Below are positions 16,858 through 25,628 of a stretch of DNA of 64,000 nt, in pieces. Source of the DNA: Microcella putealis (GTDB lineage: Bacteria; Actinomycetota; Actinomycetes; Actinomycetales; Microbacteriaceae). Numbering within the stretch: position 1 is the stretch's first letter; each line of letters opens with the position of its first letter. The translations under genes were made by a program, and so were the position numbers. The notes under the pieces are model-generated. The model did not search any database. It was not told the DNA's origin and was given only the letters and a program-made list of their open reading frames with translations. The stretch is taken from positions 62,001 through 126,000 of the forward strand of contig NZ_SGWW01000002.1 of assembly GCF_004216575.1 (NCBI RefSeq), read 5' to 3'.

Positions 16858-18372
16858 ATGAAGCTCGAGCTTCGTGGCATTACCAAGCGCTTTGGTGCGC
16901 TCACGGCGAATGACCACATCGACCTCGTCGTCCAACCCGGCGAGATTCACTGTCTCCTCGGCGAAAACGGCGCCGGCAAGTCGACCCTGATGAACGTGCT
17001 CTACGGCCTGTACCGGGCCGATGAGGGCGAGATCTTGCTCGACGACCAGGTGCAGAAGTTCGAGGGTCCGGGCGACGCCATGAACGCCGGCATCGGCATG
17101 GTGCACCAGCACTTCATGCTCATTCCCGTCTTCACCGTCGCCGAGAACGTCATGCTCGGCAACGAAAACACGAAGGCCGGTGGCGTGCTCGACCTCGAGG
17201 CCGCGCGCACCAAGGTGCGCGAGATCAGCGCACGCTTCGGCTTCGACATCGACCCCGACGCGAAGATCGAAGACCTCCCCGTTGGCGTGCAGCAGCGGGT
17301 CGAGATCATCAAGGCTCTGTCGCGCGACGCGAAGGTACTCGTCTTCGACGAGCCGACCGCGGTGCTCACCCCGCAAGAGACCGACGAGCTGATGGACATC
17401 ATGCGTCAGCTGAAAGACGAGGGCACCGCCATCGTCTTCATCACGCACAAGCTGCGCGAGGTGCGCGAGGTCGCCGACCGCATCACCGTCATCCGCCTCG
17501 GCAAGGTCGTCGGCGAGGCTGAACCGAGCGCCACGAACGCCGAGCTCGCCTCGCTCATGGTGGGTCGCGCCGTCTCGCTCACGGTTGACAAGGCCGATGC
17601 TGCCCCCGGTGACGACGCGCTCGTCGTCTCTGAGTTGACGGTGACCGACCACGTCGGCCAGGTGCTGGTCGACAACGTGTCGTTCACCCTGAAGCGCGGC
17701 GAGATTCTCTGCGTTGCGGGTGTGCAGGGCAACGGCCAGACCGAGCTCACCGAGGCAATCATGGGCCTGCAGCACCGCGTGCTCGGCTCGATCGTGCTCG
17801 ACGGCACCGAACTGGTGGGCCAGTCGACGCGCGGCGTGCTCGATTCGGGTGTCGGCTTTGTTCCCGAAGACCGCACCGAAGACGGCCTCGTCGGTGAGTT
17901 CACGATCGCCGAAAACCTCATGCTCGACCGCTACACCAGTGAGCCCTTCGTTAAGGCGGGCACGCTGCAGCTCGACGCTCTCGCGCGCTTCGCCGCCGAG
18001 AAGGTCACCGAGTTTGACGTGCGCGCCCAGGGCATCGCGACGAAGGTCGGTCGCCTGTCGGGCGGTAACCAGCAGAAGGTCGTGCTCGCTCGCGAACTCA
18101 GCCGCGAGCTGCGCCTCTTCATCGCGGCCCAGCCCACGCGCGGCCTCGACGTGGGGTCGATCGAATTCGTACACAAGCGCATCGTCGCCACCCGCGACGC
18201 GGGCGTGCCCGTCATCGTCGTCTCGACTGAGCTCGACGAGGTGACCGCACTCGCCGATCGCATCGCCGTGATGTATCGCGGCCGCATCATCGGCATCGTC
18301 CCGGGCGACACGCCCCGCGACGTACTCGGACTCATGATGGCCGGAGAGACCCCCTCGGAGGTGGCGGCGTGA
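16858..18372 (+). CDS. Nucleoside ABC transporter, ATP-binding protein (two ATPase domains)
   Basis: 504 residues with two fused ABC domains, as in B. subtilis NupO and RbsA-type proteins. Domain 1 (residues 1-235) has Walker A GENGAGKST, a Q-loop region MVHQHFML and Walker B VLVFDEPTAVL. Domain 2 (from about 255) has the degenerate Walker A GVQGNGQTEL usual for this family, signature LSGGNQQKVVLARELS and a Walker B in which Glu is replaced (LFIAAQPTRGLDVGS), also usual for it. The ATG at 16858 follows AGGAAGG. It would power uptake through the two permeases that follow. An upstream frame extending further is not conserved in the family. Confidence 0.94.
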   Translation: MKLELRGITKRFGALTANDHIDLVVQPGEIHCLLGENGAGKSTLMNVLYGLYRADEGEILLDDQVQKFEGPGDAMNAGIGMVHQHFMLIPVFTVAENVMLGNENTKAGGVLDLEAARTKVREISARFGFDIDPDAKIEDLPVGVQQRVEIIKALSRDAKVLVFDEPTAVLTPQETDELMDIMRQLKDEGTAIVFITHKLREVREVADRITVIRLGKVVGEAEPSATNAELASLMVGRAVSLTVDKADAAPGDDALVVSELTVTDHVGQVLVDNVSFTLKRGEILCVAGVQGNGQTELTEAIMGLQHRVLGSIVLDGTELVGQSTRGVLDSGVGFVPEDRTEDGLVGEFTIAENLMLDRYTSEPFVKAGTLQLDALARFAAEKVTEFDVRAQGIATKVGRLSGGNQQKVVLARELSRELRLFIAAQPTRGLDVGSIEFVHKRIVATRDAGVPVIVVSTELDEVTALADRIAVMYRGRIIGIVPGDTPRDVLGLMMAGETPSEVAA

Positions 18373-19640
18373 CCAGCACCGACCAGACGACGGCAGGCGC
18401 TGCCGCCGCACCCGAAACTCCCGCACCCCCGCGGCAGAACCAGATCCTGAAAGAGATCTTCGGTGGCTCCGCCATGATCTCGTTCCTCGCGATCATCCTG
18501 GCCCTCATCTTCGGCGGCCTCCTGATCGTGCTGACCGACCCGGTCGTGCAGCAGACGAGCGCCTACTTCTTCTCGCGCCCCGGCGACACCTTCGTCGCCA
18601 TCGCCGAGGCGGTGGGCGGCGCCTACGCGGCCCTCTTCCGCGGCTCGGTGTTCAACTACCTTCGCGCAGACGAGTTCGGTGCCGCCATCCGGCCCCTGAC
18701 CGAGTCGCTCACGAACGCCACTCCGCTGATCGCGGCCGGCCTCGGTGTCGCGCTCGCCTTTCGGGTCGGCCTGTTCAACATCGGTGGTCGTGGCCAGATC
18801 CTCATCGCCGCCGCGGCAGCCGGCTACGTCGGCGCCTATGTGCCGATGCCCCCGGTGATCCACCTCATCGTCGCCCTCGTGGTCGGTCTGATCGGCGGCG
18901 CCCTGTGGGGTGGCCTCGTCGGCCTGCTCAAGGCGCGCACCGGCGCGCACGAAGTCATCGTGACGATCATGTTGAACTACATCGCGTTCTACCTGATCTC
19001 GTTCCTGCTGCGCACCCCCGGCGCCCTGCAGGCGCCCGGCCAGTCGAACCCGCGCTCGGGCCCGATGCTCGAGACCGCCGTCTTCCCGAAGATCGCCGGT
19101 GAGGAATACAACCTGAACATCGGCTTCATCCTCGTGATCGTCGCGACGATCTACGTCTGGTACCTGCTGAACCGATCGGCCATGGGCTTCCAATTCCGCG
19201 CCGTCGGCGAAAACCCGCACGCCGCCCGCGTGGCCGGCATCAATGTCGAGCGCACGTACATCACCGTGATGGTGATCGCCGGTGCACTCGTCGGTCTCGC
19301 CGGCGTGCAGCAAGCGCTCGGCAACTTCACCGGCGGTATCGCCGCCGGGCTTGACGCGGGTATCGGCTTCGACGCGATCACGGTCGCGCTCCTCGGCCGC
19401 TCGAAGCCGATCGGTGTTTTCTTCGCCGGCATCCTCTTTGGTGCGCTGAAGGCCGGCGCCGTCACGATGCAGGCCGCCGAAGGAATCCCCGTCGATATCG
19501 TGCTCGTGGTGCAGTCGTTCATCGTGCTGTTCATCGCGGCCCCGCCCCTCGTGCGGGCGCTGTTCCGCCTGCCGACTCCTGACCCGCTGTTCCACTGGCG
19601 CAAGCCCCAGCTCGCCCGCAAGGCGGAGGTGACCAAGTGA
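18369..19640 (+). CDS. Nucleoside ABC transporter permease 1
   Basis: 423 residues, BPD_transp_2 family, about eight to ten membrane helices. The N-terminal 35 residues are Ala/Thr/Pro-rich and cytoplasmic. The conserved core of this permease type is visible: SLTNATPLIAAGLGVALAFR, then GLFNIGGRGQILIAA, then HEVIVTIMLNYIAFYL, then FRAVGENPHAARVAGIN (coupling loop to the ATPase). It starts with GTG overlapping the ATPase stop (GTGA), so expression is coupled. It corresponds to NupP in B. subtilis by order and type. Confidence 0.92.
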   Translation: MTSTDQTTAGAAAAPETPAPPRQNQILKEIFGGSAMISFLAIILALIFGGLLIVLTDPVVQQTSAYFFSRPGDTFVAIAEAVGGAYAALFRGSVFNYLRADEFGAAIRPLTESLTNATPLIAAGLGVALAFRVGLFNIGGRGQILIAAAAAGYVGAYVPMPPVIHLIVALVVGLIGGALWGGLVGLLKARTGAHEVIVTIMLNYIAFYLISFLLRTPGALQAPGQSNPRSGPMLETAVFPKIAGEEYNLNIGFILVIVATIYVWYLLNRSAMGFQFRAVGENPHAARVAGINVERTYITVMVIAGALVGLAGVQQALGNFTGGIAAGLDAGIGFDAITVALLGRSKPIGVFFAGILFGALKAGAVTMQAAEGIPVDIVLVVQSFIVLFIAAPPLVRALFRLPTPDPLFHWRKPQLARKAEVTK

Positions 19641-20920
19641 TCGACGTCCGAACTGCTCCGGCCCCCGGGGCGCAGGTGGCGGGCTCCCTGGCCGTGCGCA
19701 GCTGGAAGGCGCCGATCGCCTTCACGGTATTCGTCGTGGCCGCAGCGATCCTCTTCATCGGGCTCGCGCGCGACGCTCCGACGACGTTCCGGCTCAGCAA
19801 CCCCAACGACGCCATTCAATTGCCCGAGCTTGTGCTCCCGGCATTTGCCACTGGCATCATCGCGACGGCCATCATGGCAACCATCACGGTGTACGCGTTC
19901 CTGCGAGCCCGCGAAGCCCGGCGCATCCCGCTGTGGGTCACGACGGTGTTCGCGATTGTGTTTCTCGTCGCGTTCCTCACGTGGGCAGCAGCCGGGTCGA
20001 CCCTTCCCATGATCGGGCTCCTGGCTGGCTCGCTCACCGTTGCGACGCCGCTCATCTTCGGCTCGCTCGGCGGCGTGATCAGCGAACGCGTTGGCGTGGT
20101 GAACATCGCCATCGAGGGGCAACTGCTGTCGGGCGCCTTTGTTGCGGCGCTCGTGGCGAGCATCACCGGCAACCCTTTCGCGGGGCTCGCCGGCGCGGTC
20201 CTCGCCGGTGCCCTGGTGTCGACCATCCTCGCGTCGTTCTCGATCAAGTACCTCGTCGACCAGATCATCGTCGGCGTCGTGCTCAACGTGCTGGTGATCG
20301 GCCTGACGAGCTTCCTGTTCTCGACGCTGATGACGGCCGACTCGGCGACGTTCAACTCGCCTGCCCGCCTGCCGCGCATCTCGATCCCACTGCTCGCCGA
20401 CATCCCGATTCTCGGGCCGATCCTGTTCCAGCAGTCGATCATCGTGTACCTCATGTACATCGCGGTGGCCGCCGTGTGGTTCGCGCTGTTCAAGACCCGC
20501 TGGGGTCTGCGCATACGCGCCGTCGGTGAGCACCCAACCGCCGCCGACACGGTCGGCATCAAGGTGCGCGCGACCCGCTTCTGGAACGTGCTGCTTGCTG
20601 GCGCCATCGTCGGAGGCGGCGGAGCGTTCTTCTCCCTCGCCGCGGTCGGCTCCTTCCAGAAGGAAATGACGAACGGAGCCGGCTACATCGCTCTCGCCGC
20701 CGTCATCTTCGGTCGCTGGGACCCGATTCGCGCGACGCTCGCGGCCCTGCTGTTCGGCTTCGCGACGAACCTGCAGTCGACGCTGTCGATCGTGGGGTCG
20801 CCCGTGCCGAGCGAGTTCATGCTCATGCTGCCGTACGTGGTGACGATCTTCGCGGTCGCCGGCCTCGTCGGTGCCTCGCGGCCACCCGCGGCAACGGGCA
20901 AACCGTACATAACATCCTGA
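19637..20920 (+). CDS. Nucleoside ABC transporter permease 2
   Basis: 427 residues, BPD_transp_2 family, partner of permease 1 (NupQ-like). The pattern includes SLGGVISERVGVVNIAIEGQ (the family's G-E-R-x-G-V-x-N-I-A-x-E-G-x), then YLVDQIIVGVVLNVL and IRAVGEHPTAADTVGIKVRA (coupling loop). About nine membrane helices are apparent; the first helix (residues 25-45) and the second (65-85) precede the conserved core. The GTG start overlaps the permease 1 stop (GTGA). cdd follows after 26 bases. Confidence 0.92.
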   Translation: MIDVRTAPAPGAQVAGSLAVRSWKAPIAFTVFVVAAAILFIGLARDAPTTFRLSNPNDAIQLPELVLPAFATGIIATAIMATITVYAFLRAREARRIPLWVTTVFAIVFLVAFLTWAAAGSTLPMIGLLAGSLTVATPLIFGSLGGVISERVGVVNIAIEGQLLSGAFVAALVASITGNPFAGLAGAVLAGALVSTILASFSIKYLVDQIIVGVVLNVLVIGLTSFLFSTLMTADSATFNSPARLPRISIPLLADIPILGPILFQQSIIVYLMYIAVAAVWFALFKTRWGLRIRAVGEHPTAADTVGIKVRATRFWNVLLAGAIVGGGGAFFSLAAVGSFQKEMTNGAGYIALAAVIFGRWDPIRATLAALLFGFATNLQSTLSIVGSPVPSEFMLMLPYVVTIFAVAGLVGASRPPAATGKPYITS

Positions 20921-20946
20921 CGATCGCGAGCATCCGAAAGGTCGCC

Positions 20947-21354
20947 ATGATTCCCGCAGAGATCGATTGGGATGCGCTGCGTTCCGTCGCGATGGACGCG
21001 ATGCGTAAGGCGTACGTTCCGTACTCGAAGTTTCCGGTCGGGGTGGCGGCGATCGTCGACGACGGTCGCGTCATCTCGGGTTGCAACGTCGAAAACGCCT
21101 CGTACGGGCTCACGCTGTGCGCCGAGTGCACCCTGGTGTCAGCGCTCGCCATGACCGGCGGCGGCAAGCTCGTCGCCTTCACCTGCGTTGACGGCAACGG
21201 CGGGGCGCTCATGCCCTGCGGGCGCTGCCGGCAGCTGCTGTACGAACACTCGGCCGAGGGCATGCTGCTCGAGACCGTCTCGGGCATTCGCACCATCGAC
21301 GAGGTGCTGCCCGACGCCTTCGGCCCCCGAACCCTTGAGGAGTACCACGCGTGA
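20947..21354 (+). CDS. cdd: Cytidine deaminase
   Basis: Deaminates cytidine and deoxycytidine to uridine and deoxyuridine. It is a 135-residue homotetrameric-type enzyme. The zinc site is visible as LCAECTL (Cys and catalytic Glu) and MPCGRCRQ (two Cys). The substrate-binding FPVGVAAI and GCNVENASYG motifs are present. Its stop overlaps the deoA start (ATGA-type overlap of 4 bases), so cdd and deoA form a coupled pair downstream of the transporter that supplies their substrates. Confidence 0.97.
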   Translation: MIPAEIDWDALRSVAMDAMRKAYVPYSKFPVGVAAIVDDGRVISGCNVENASYGLTLCAECTLVSALAMTGGGKLVAFTCVDGNGGALMPCGRCRQLLYEHSAEGMLLETVSGIRTIDEVLPDAFGPRTLEEYHA

Positions 21355-22649
21355 GCATCGAACCCTTCGACGTCGTCGACCTGATCCGCACGAAGCGCGA
21401 TCATGGCGCGCTGACGACCGAGCAGGTCAACTGGATGGTCGACGCGTACACGCGCGGCTACATCGCCGACGAGCAGATGTCGGCCATGGCGATGGCGATT
21501 TTCCTGAACGGCATGGAGCGCGAAGAGGTGCGCGACATGACGCTCGCGATGGTTGCCTCGGGTACCCGTCTCGATTTCTCGGGCCTGTCGAAAAAGACCA
21601 CCGACAAGCACTCGACCGGGGGTGTGGGCGACAAGATCACCTTGCCGCTCGCGCCGCTGGTGGCCTCGTTCGGTGTTGCCGTGCCGCAGCTCTCGGGGCG
21701 CGGCCTCGGGCACACGGGCGGCACCCTCGACAAGCTCGAGTCGATCCCCGGTTGGCGCGCCAACGTCTCGGTCGACGACATGATGGCCCAGCTCGAGGGC
21801 GCTGGTGCCGTCGTCTGCGCGGCCGGTTCGGGTCTTGCACCGGCTGACGGCAAGCTCTACGCCCTGCGCGACACGACGGGCACCGTCGAGTGCATTCCGC
21901 TGATCGCGTCGTCGATCATGTCGAAGAAGATTGCTGAGGGCACCGCCGCTCTCGTGCTCGACGTGAAGTTCGGTTCGGGCGCGTTCTTGAAAGACATCGA
22001 GATGTCGCGCGAGCTCGCGAAGGTCATGGTGCGCCTCGGTGAGGATGCCGGTGTCGCCACGCGCGCGGTGCTCACGAACATGAACGTGCCGCTGGGGCTC
22101 GCGATCGGCAATGCGAACGAGGTGCGCGAGTCGGTCGAGGTGCTCGCCGGTGGCGGCCCCGCCGACATCGTCGAGCTCACGGTGACGCTCGCGCGCCACA
22201 TGCTCGCGCTCGCTGGCATCACCGACGCCGACGTTGAGGGCGCGCTGGCGAACGGTCAAGCGATGGATACCTGGCGCGCCATGATCGCGGCCCAGGGCGG
22301 CGACCCCGGTGCGGCGCTTCCCGTCGCCCGCGAGCAGCACGTTGTCACGGCTGACCGCGACGGCGTGCTCGTCGAGCAGCAGGCGCTGCCCTTCGGCATC
22401 GCCGCGTGGCGTTTGGGCGCCGGCCGCGCTCGCAAGCAAGACCCGGTCGACCACGCCGCGGGCATCGACCTGCACGCGAAGCCCGGCGACGTCGTCACGA
22501 AGGGCCAGCCGCTGTTCACGATGCACACGAACGAGGCGGCACGCTTCGACCGTGCGCTGGAGGCACTCGAGGGCGGCTACCGCATCGGTGTCGCCGGCGA
22601 CGAGGTCGTCACGGGCGGCCCCTTGATCGCCGGCGTCGTCGAGGCGTAG
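21351..22649 (+). CDS. deoA: Thymidine phosphorylase (pyrimidine-nucleoside phosphorylase)
   Basis: Cleaves thymidine, deoxyuridine and possibly uridine with phosphate to give the base and (deoxy)ribose 1-phosphate. The 432-residue protein has the family signature in LSGRGLGHTGGTLDKLESIP, the phosphate-binding KHSTGGVGDK and the SSIMSKKIAEG motif. The C-terminal PYNP domain (from about residue 345) is complete. The ribose 1-phosphate formed could be handled by the phosphopentomutase-like gene at 27462-29150. It starts with GTG inside the last codons of cdd and ends before a large terminator. Confidence 0.96.
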   Translation: MSIEPFDVVDLIRTKRDHGALTTEQVNWMVDAYTRGYIADEQMSAMAMAIFLNGMEREEVRDMTLAMVASGTRLDFSGLSKKTTDKHSTGGVGDKITLPLAPLVASFGVAVPQLSGRGLGHTGGTLDKLESIPGWRANVSVDDMMAQLEGAGAVVCAAGSGLAPADGKLYALRDTTGTVECIPLIASSIMSKKIAEGTAALVLDVKFGSGAFLKDIEMSRELAKVMVRLGEDAGVATRAVLTNMNVPLGLAIGNANEVRESVEVLAGGGPADIVELTVTLARHMLALAGITDADVEGALANGQAMDTWRAMIAAQGGDPGAALPVAREQHVVTADRDGVLVEQQALPFGIAAWRLGAGRARKQDPVDHAAGIDLHAKPGDVVTKGQPLFTMHTNEAARFDRALEALEGGYRIGVAGDEVVTGGPLIAGVVEA

Positions 22650-22680
22650 CCCGCGCCCCGACCTCGGTCACGCGAGACAC

Positions 22681-22730
22681 GGGTTTCCGTCGAGAAGAGG
22701 CCGTGTAGCCCCTCATCTCGGAGGGAACCC
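22681..22730 (+). terminator. Long terminator between deoA and the nucleoside hydrolase gene
   Basis: A 20-bp stem with a few mismatches or wobbles, GGGTTTCCGTCGAGAAGAGG (22681-22700) and CCTCATCTCGGAGGGAACCC (22711-22730), 10-base loop, followed by TTGTTT. It lies between convergent genes and could act in both directions. Confidence 0.8.
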
Positions 22731-22766
22731 TTGTTTCGCGTGCGGCGTGCGGCGTGCGTGCGGACC

Positions 22767-23714
22767 TCAGAAGTCGGTGTGGCCGATGCGCTCGAGCGCG
22801 TCGACGACGAGAGCCCAGAAGCGATCGACGTCCAGGTCCATCGCGACGTGCGTCGTGCATCCACTCGGTGCGGGTGCGCGCAGATCGGCGACGGTCATGC
22901 CGAGCGTTGACGTGCCGGTGAGCTCGACCGTGAGGGGCGCCGCGATCGTGCGCACGATCGCCGGGTCGATGACCGCGGCGACGGCGACCGGGTCGTGCAC
23001 GGGCGGATGGTCGAAGCCCTGCGCGTCTTTGTACGTGTGGCCGAAGAAGTCGAGCAGCTCACCGACGAACGCAGCCGCCGGGGTGCCGACCGCAGCGATG
23101 CGCGCCGCGACCTCGGGGGTCGCGAGCGCCTGATGGGTGACGTCGAGCCCGACCATGACGAGTGGCCACCGCTCGTTCATGACGATGTGGGCGGCCTCGG
23201 GGTCGATCACGATGTTGAACTCGGCGACCGCGTTCCAGTTGCCAACGTGCACGCCGCCGCCCATCAGCACGACCTTCTTCACCCGCTCGACGATGCGCGG
23301 CTCGAGGCGCGCGGCGAGCGCAATGTTGGTGAGCGCGCCGGTCGGCACCAGCGTGACGGTGCCGGGTTCTTCGGCCATCACGATGTCGATGATGAGCTGG
23401 GCTGCGCTGCGCTCATCGAGCGCGATCGTGGGCTCGGGCAGCTCGGGCCCGTCAAGGCCTGACTCGCCGTGAATGTCGGGCGCGGTCTCAATCGAGCGCA
23501 CGAGGGGGCGCTCCGCGCCACGCGCACACGGGATGCCCGCGATGCCGGCAACGCGGGCGACGGCGAGCGCGTTACGGGTCACCTTCTCGATCGTCTGGTT
23601 GCCCATGACCGTGGTGACGGCGAGCAGCTCGATGTCGGGGCTGCCGTGCGCGAGCAGCATCGCAATCGCGTCGTCGTGACCGGGGTCGCAGTCGAGGATG
23701 ATCTTCTCGGGCAT
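22767..23714 (-). CDS. Nucleoside hydrolase (IunH/RihA family)
   Basis: Hydrolyses ribonucleosides to base and ribose. The 315-residue protein has the N-terminal Asp cluster DCDPGHDDAIAM (residues 8-19), which binds the catalytic calcium. The middle motif VLMGGGVHVGNWNAVAEFN, followed by DPEAAHIV, and the C-terminal HDPVAVAAVIDP (Asp and His) complete the site. Whether it prefers purine or pyrimidine nucleosides cannot be judged. It is divergent from adenosine deaminase, with both -10 boxes inside a 41-bp gap. It gives a hydrolytic alternative to the phosphorylases of the same island. Confidence 0.95.
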   Translation of the reverse strand: MPEKIILDCDPGHDDAIAMLLAHGSPDIELLAVTTVMGNQTIEKVTRNALAVARVAGIAGIPCARGAERPLVRSIETAPDIHGESGLDGPELPEPTIALDERSAAQLIIDIVMAEEPGTVTLVPTGALTNIALAARLEPRIVERVKKVVLMGGGVHVGNWNAVAEFNIVIDPEAAHIVMNERWPLVMVGLDVTHQALATPEVAARIAAVGTPAAAFVGELLDFFGHTYKDAQGFDHPPVHDPVAVAAVIDPAIVRTIAAPLTVELTGTSTLGMTVADLRAPAPSGCTTHVAMDLDVDRFWALVVDALERIGHTDF

Positions 23715-23720
23715 CGCACC

Positions 23721-23748
23721 AGATTAGGGCCAGCGCGCCCACTAGATT
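23721..23748. promoter_or_regulatory. Back-to-back -10 boxes for nucleoside hydrolase and add
   Basis: Minus-strand TAATCT (23726-23721) ends 6 bases before the hydrolase ATG at 23714. Plus-strand TAGATT (23743-23748) ends 7 bases before the add ATG at 23756. The two promoters must overlap, so transcription of the two genes may be mutually exclusive. Confidence 0.5.
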
Positions 23749-23755
23749 TGTCTGT

Positions 23756-24874
23756 ATGACGACGGCGACACCGCACCACCTGCCCGGCACCGACCTCGCG
23801 CTCGAGCAGCTGCCAAAGGTGTCGCTGCACGACCACCTCGACGGCGGGCTGCGCCCCGCGACGATCGTCGAACTGGCGGCCGACGCGGGCGTCGAGCTGC
23901 CGACCACCGACGCCGACGAGCTCGGCGCGTGGTTCGCCGAGAAGTCGAACTCGGGTTCGCTCGTCGAGTACCTGAAGACGTTCGACATCACCACCGCGGT
24001 CATGCAGACGCGCGAGGGGCTCGAACGTGTCGCCCGCGAGTTCGTCGAAGACCTCGCCGCCGATGGAGTCATCTGGGGCGAGATCCGCTGGGCGCCCGAG
24101 CAGCACCTCGCCCGCGGTCTCTCGCTCGACGAGACGGTCGAGGCCGTGCAGGAGGGCCTGGAGCAGGGCGTCGATGCCGCCCGCAATGCCGGCCACCGCA
24201 TCCGTGTTGGTCAGCTGGTCAGCGCGATGCGTCACGCCGACCGCGGCCTCGAGATCGCCGAGCTTGCCCTGCGTCACCGCGACGCCGGCGTCGTCGGCTT
24301 CGACATTGCCGGCGCCGAGGCAGGCTTCCCGCCGAGCCGCATGCGCGACGCGTTCGAGCTGCTGGCGGCGAACTTCTTCCCCGCCACGATTCACGCGGGT
24401 GAGGCCGACGGCCTCGACAGCATTCGGGGTGCGCTGACCGACGGTCGCGCCCTGCGTCTCGGGCACGGCGTGCGCCTCGCCGAAGACATCGAGGTGTCGA
24501 CCGAGGGTGATGGCCAGGTCGCGCGGCTCGGCCGCCTCGCCGAGTGGGTGAAAGACCGCGGCATCGCGCTCGAGACGAGCCCCAGCTCGAACCTACAGAC
24601 CGGCGCTATCGCGCAGTGGGGCACGACCCTCGCCGACCACCCGCTCGACCTGCTCTACCAGCTGGGCTTCCGCGTGACGGTCAACACCGACAACCGCCTG
24701 ATGAGCGGCACGACACTCAGCCGTGAGCTCGCGCTCGTCGCCGACGAGTTCGCCTACGACCTCGACGACCTGCTCGTCTTCCAGCTCAACGCGGCCGAGG
24801 CCGCCTTCCTGCCCGTCGAAGACCGCGAGGCGCTGGCCGACGCGATCATCGAGGGCTTCGAGAAGGCCCGATGA
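23756..24874 (+). CDS. add: Adenosine deaminase
   Basis: Converts adenosine and deoxyadenosine to inosine and deoxyinosine. It is a 372-residue zinc enzyme of the amidohydrolase fold. Metal and catalytic residues are visible: SLHDHLDGG (residues 23-31, two His), FPATIHAGEAD (His and catalytic Glu), LRLGHGVR (His), and VTVNTDNRLMS (Asp pair). Inosine formed here is a substrate for the purine nucleoside phosphorylase at 29164. The stop overlaps the next start by 4 bases, tying it to the PTS genes. Confidence 0.97.
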   Translation: MTTATPHHLPGTDLALEQLPKVSLHDHLDGGLRPATIVELAADAGVELPTTDADELGAWFAEKSNSGSLVEYLKTFDITTAVMQTREGLERVAREFVEDLAADGVIWGEIRWAPEQHLARGLSLDETVEAVQEGLEQGVDAARNAGHRIRVGQLVSAMRHADRGLEIAELALRHRDAGVVGFDIAGAEAGFPPSRMRDAFELLAANFFPATIHAGEADGLDSIRGALTDGRALRLGHGVRLAEDIEVSTEGDGQVARLGRLAEWVKDRGIALETSPSSNLQTGAIAQWGTTLADHPLDLLYQLGFRVTVNTDNRLMSGTTLSRELALVADEFAYDLDDLLVFQLNAAEAAFLPVEDREALADAIIEGFEKAR

Positions 24875-25350
24875 CCGACGCCACTCTGCCCACCCCCGAG
24901 CTGCCTCCGCTGGCCGACCGGGCCATTGTGTTGCGCGCTCGGGCCGACGACTGGCGCGACGCCGTGCGCTTGGCGGGCGACGCGCTCGTCGACTGCGGGT
25001 GCGCGACGGCCGAGTACACCGACGCGATGATCCGCATGGTCGACGACCACGGCCCGTACATCGTGATCGCGCCCGGTCTCGCACTCGCGCACGCCCGGCC
25101 GGGGCCCGAAGTGCGCCGCGACGGCATCTCCGTCGTGACCCTCGCCACGCCGGTCGCGTTCGGCCACGCCCACAACGACCCCGTGCGGGTCGTCGTCGGC
25201 CTCGCCGTTCACGCTCCGGATGCTCACCTCACCTCGGTCGCGGCCCTCGCGAACGTCTTCAACGACTCGTCGGCCATCGCCGCGATTGCCGATGCGACGA
25301 CCCGCGATGAGGTGCGGGCGATCCTCACCCCGCCGGAGGTCGTCGCATGA
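24871..25350 (+). CDS. PTS sugar transporter EIIA component (mannitol/fructose/ascorbate type)
   Basis: 159 residues with one PTS_EIIA type-2 domain. The phosphorylated His is expected at His74 in APGLALAHARPG, with the second active-site His in FGHAHNDPVRVVVGLA. It would pass phosphate from HPr to the IIB protein encoded next, and the 4-base overlap with IIB supports a pair. No membrane IIC gene is adjacent or elsewhere in the window. It could serve a distant IIC or a regulatory role. Its place directly after add is unexpected for a sugar PTS. Confidence 0.87.
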   Translation: MTDATLPTPELPPLADRAIVLRARADDWRDAVRLAGDALVDCGCATAEYTDAMIRMVDDHGPYIVIAPGLALAHARPGPEVRRDGISVVTLATPVAFGHAHNDPVRVVVGLAVHAPDAHLTSVAALANVFNDSSAIAAIADATTRDEVRAILTPPEVVA

Positions 25351-25619
25351 AAATCGTCGCCATCTGCGGGGCCGGCATTGGCTCCTCCGGCATTCTGAAG
25401 GTCAACGCCGAGCGCGTGCTGCAGCGTCTCGGCCTGAGCGCCACCGTCGTGGCCGCCGACGTCGCATCGGTGCACCGCGTCGCCGCCGACGCTCAGGTCA
25501 TCTTGACGAGCGCCGAGTTCGTCGAGGCGATCGGCGCGACCCGCGCCGAGACGATCGTGATCGAGAACTACTTCGACACCGACGAGCTGAGCCGCAAGAT
25601 CGAGGCCGCGATCGGCTAA
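25347..25619 (+). CDS. PTS sugar transporter EIIB component (lactose/ascorbate-type IIB fold)
   Basis: 90 residues, a stand-alone IIB. The phosphocysteine loop is AICGAGIGSSG with Cys7 as the acceptor, matching IIB of the ascorbate (UlaB/SgaB) and cellobiose types. It starts inside the IIA stop region (ATGA). It ends 9 bases before a convergent membrane-protein gene, so there is no room for a IIC gene in this operon. Confidence 0.87.
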   Translation: MKIVAICGAGIGSSGILKVNAERVLQRLGLSATVVAADVASVHRVAADAQVILTSAEFVEAIGATRAETIVIENYFDTDELSRKIEAAIG

Positions 25620-25628
25620 GCGCCGCTG

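Noticed and set aside
16759..18426. A 555-codon minus-strand frame opposite the nucleoside ABC ATPase
   Set aside because: It is a complement of a fully motif-supported gene; composition is His/Asp/Glu/Arg noise.
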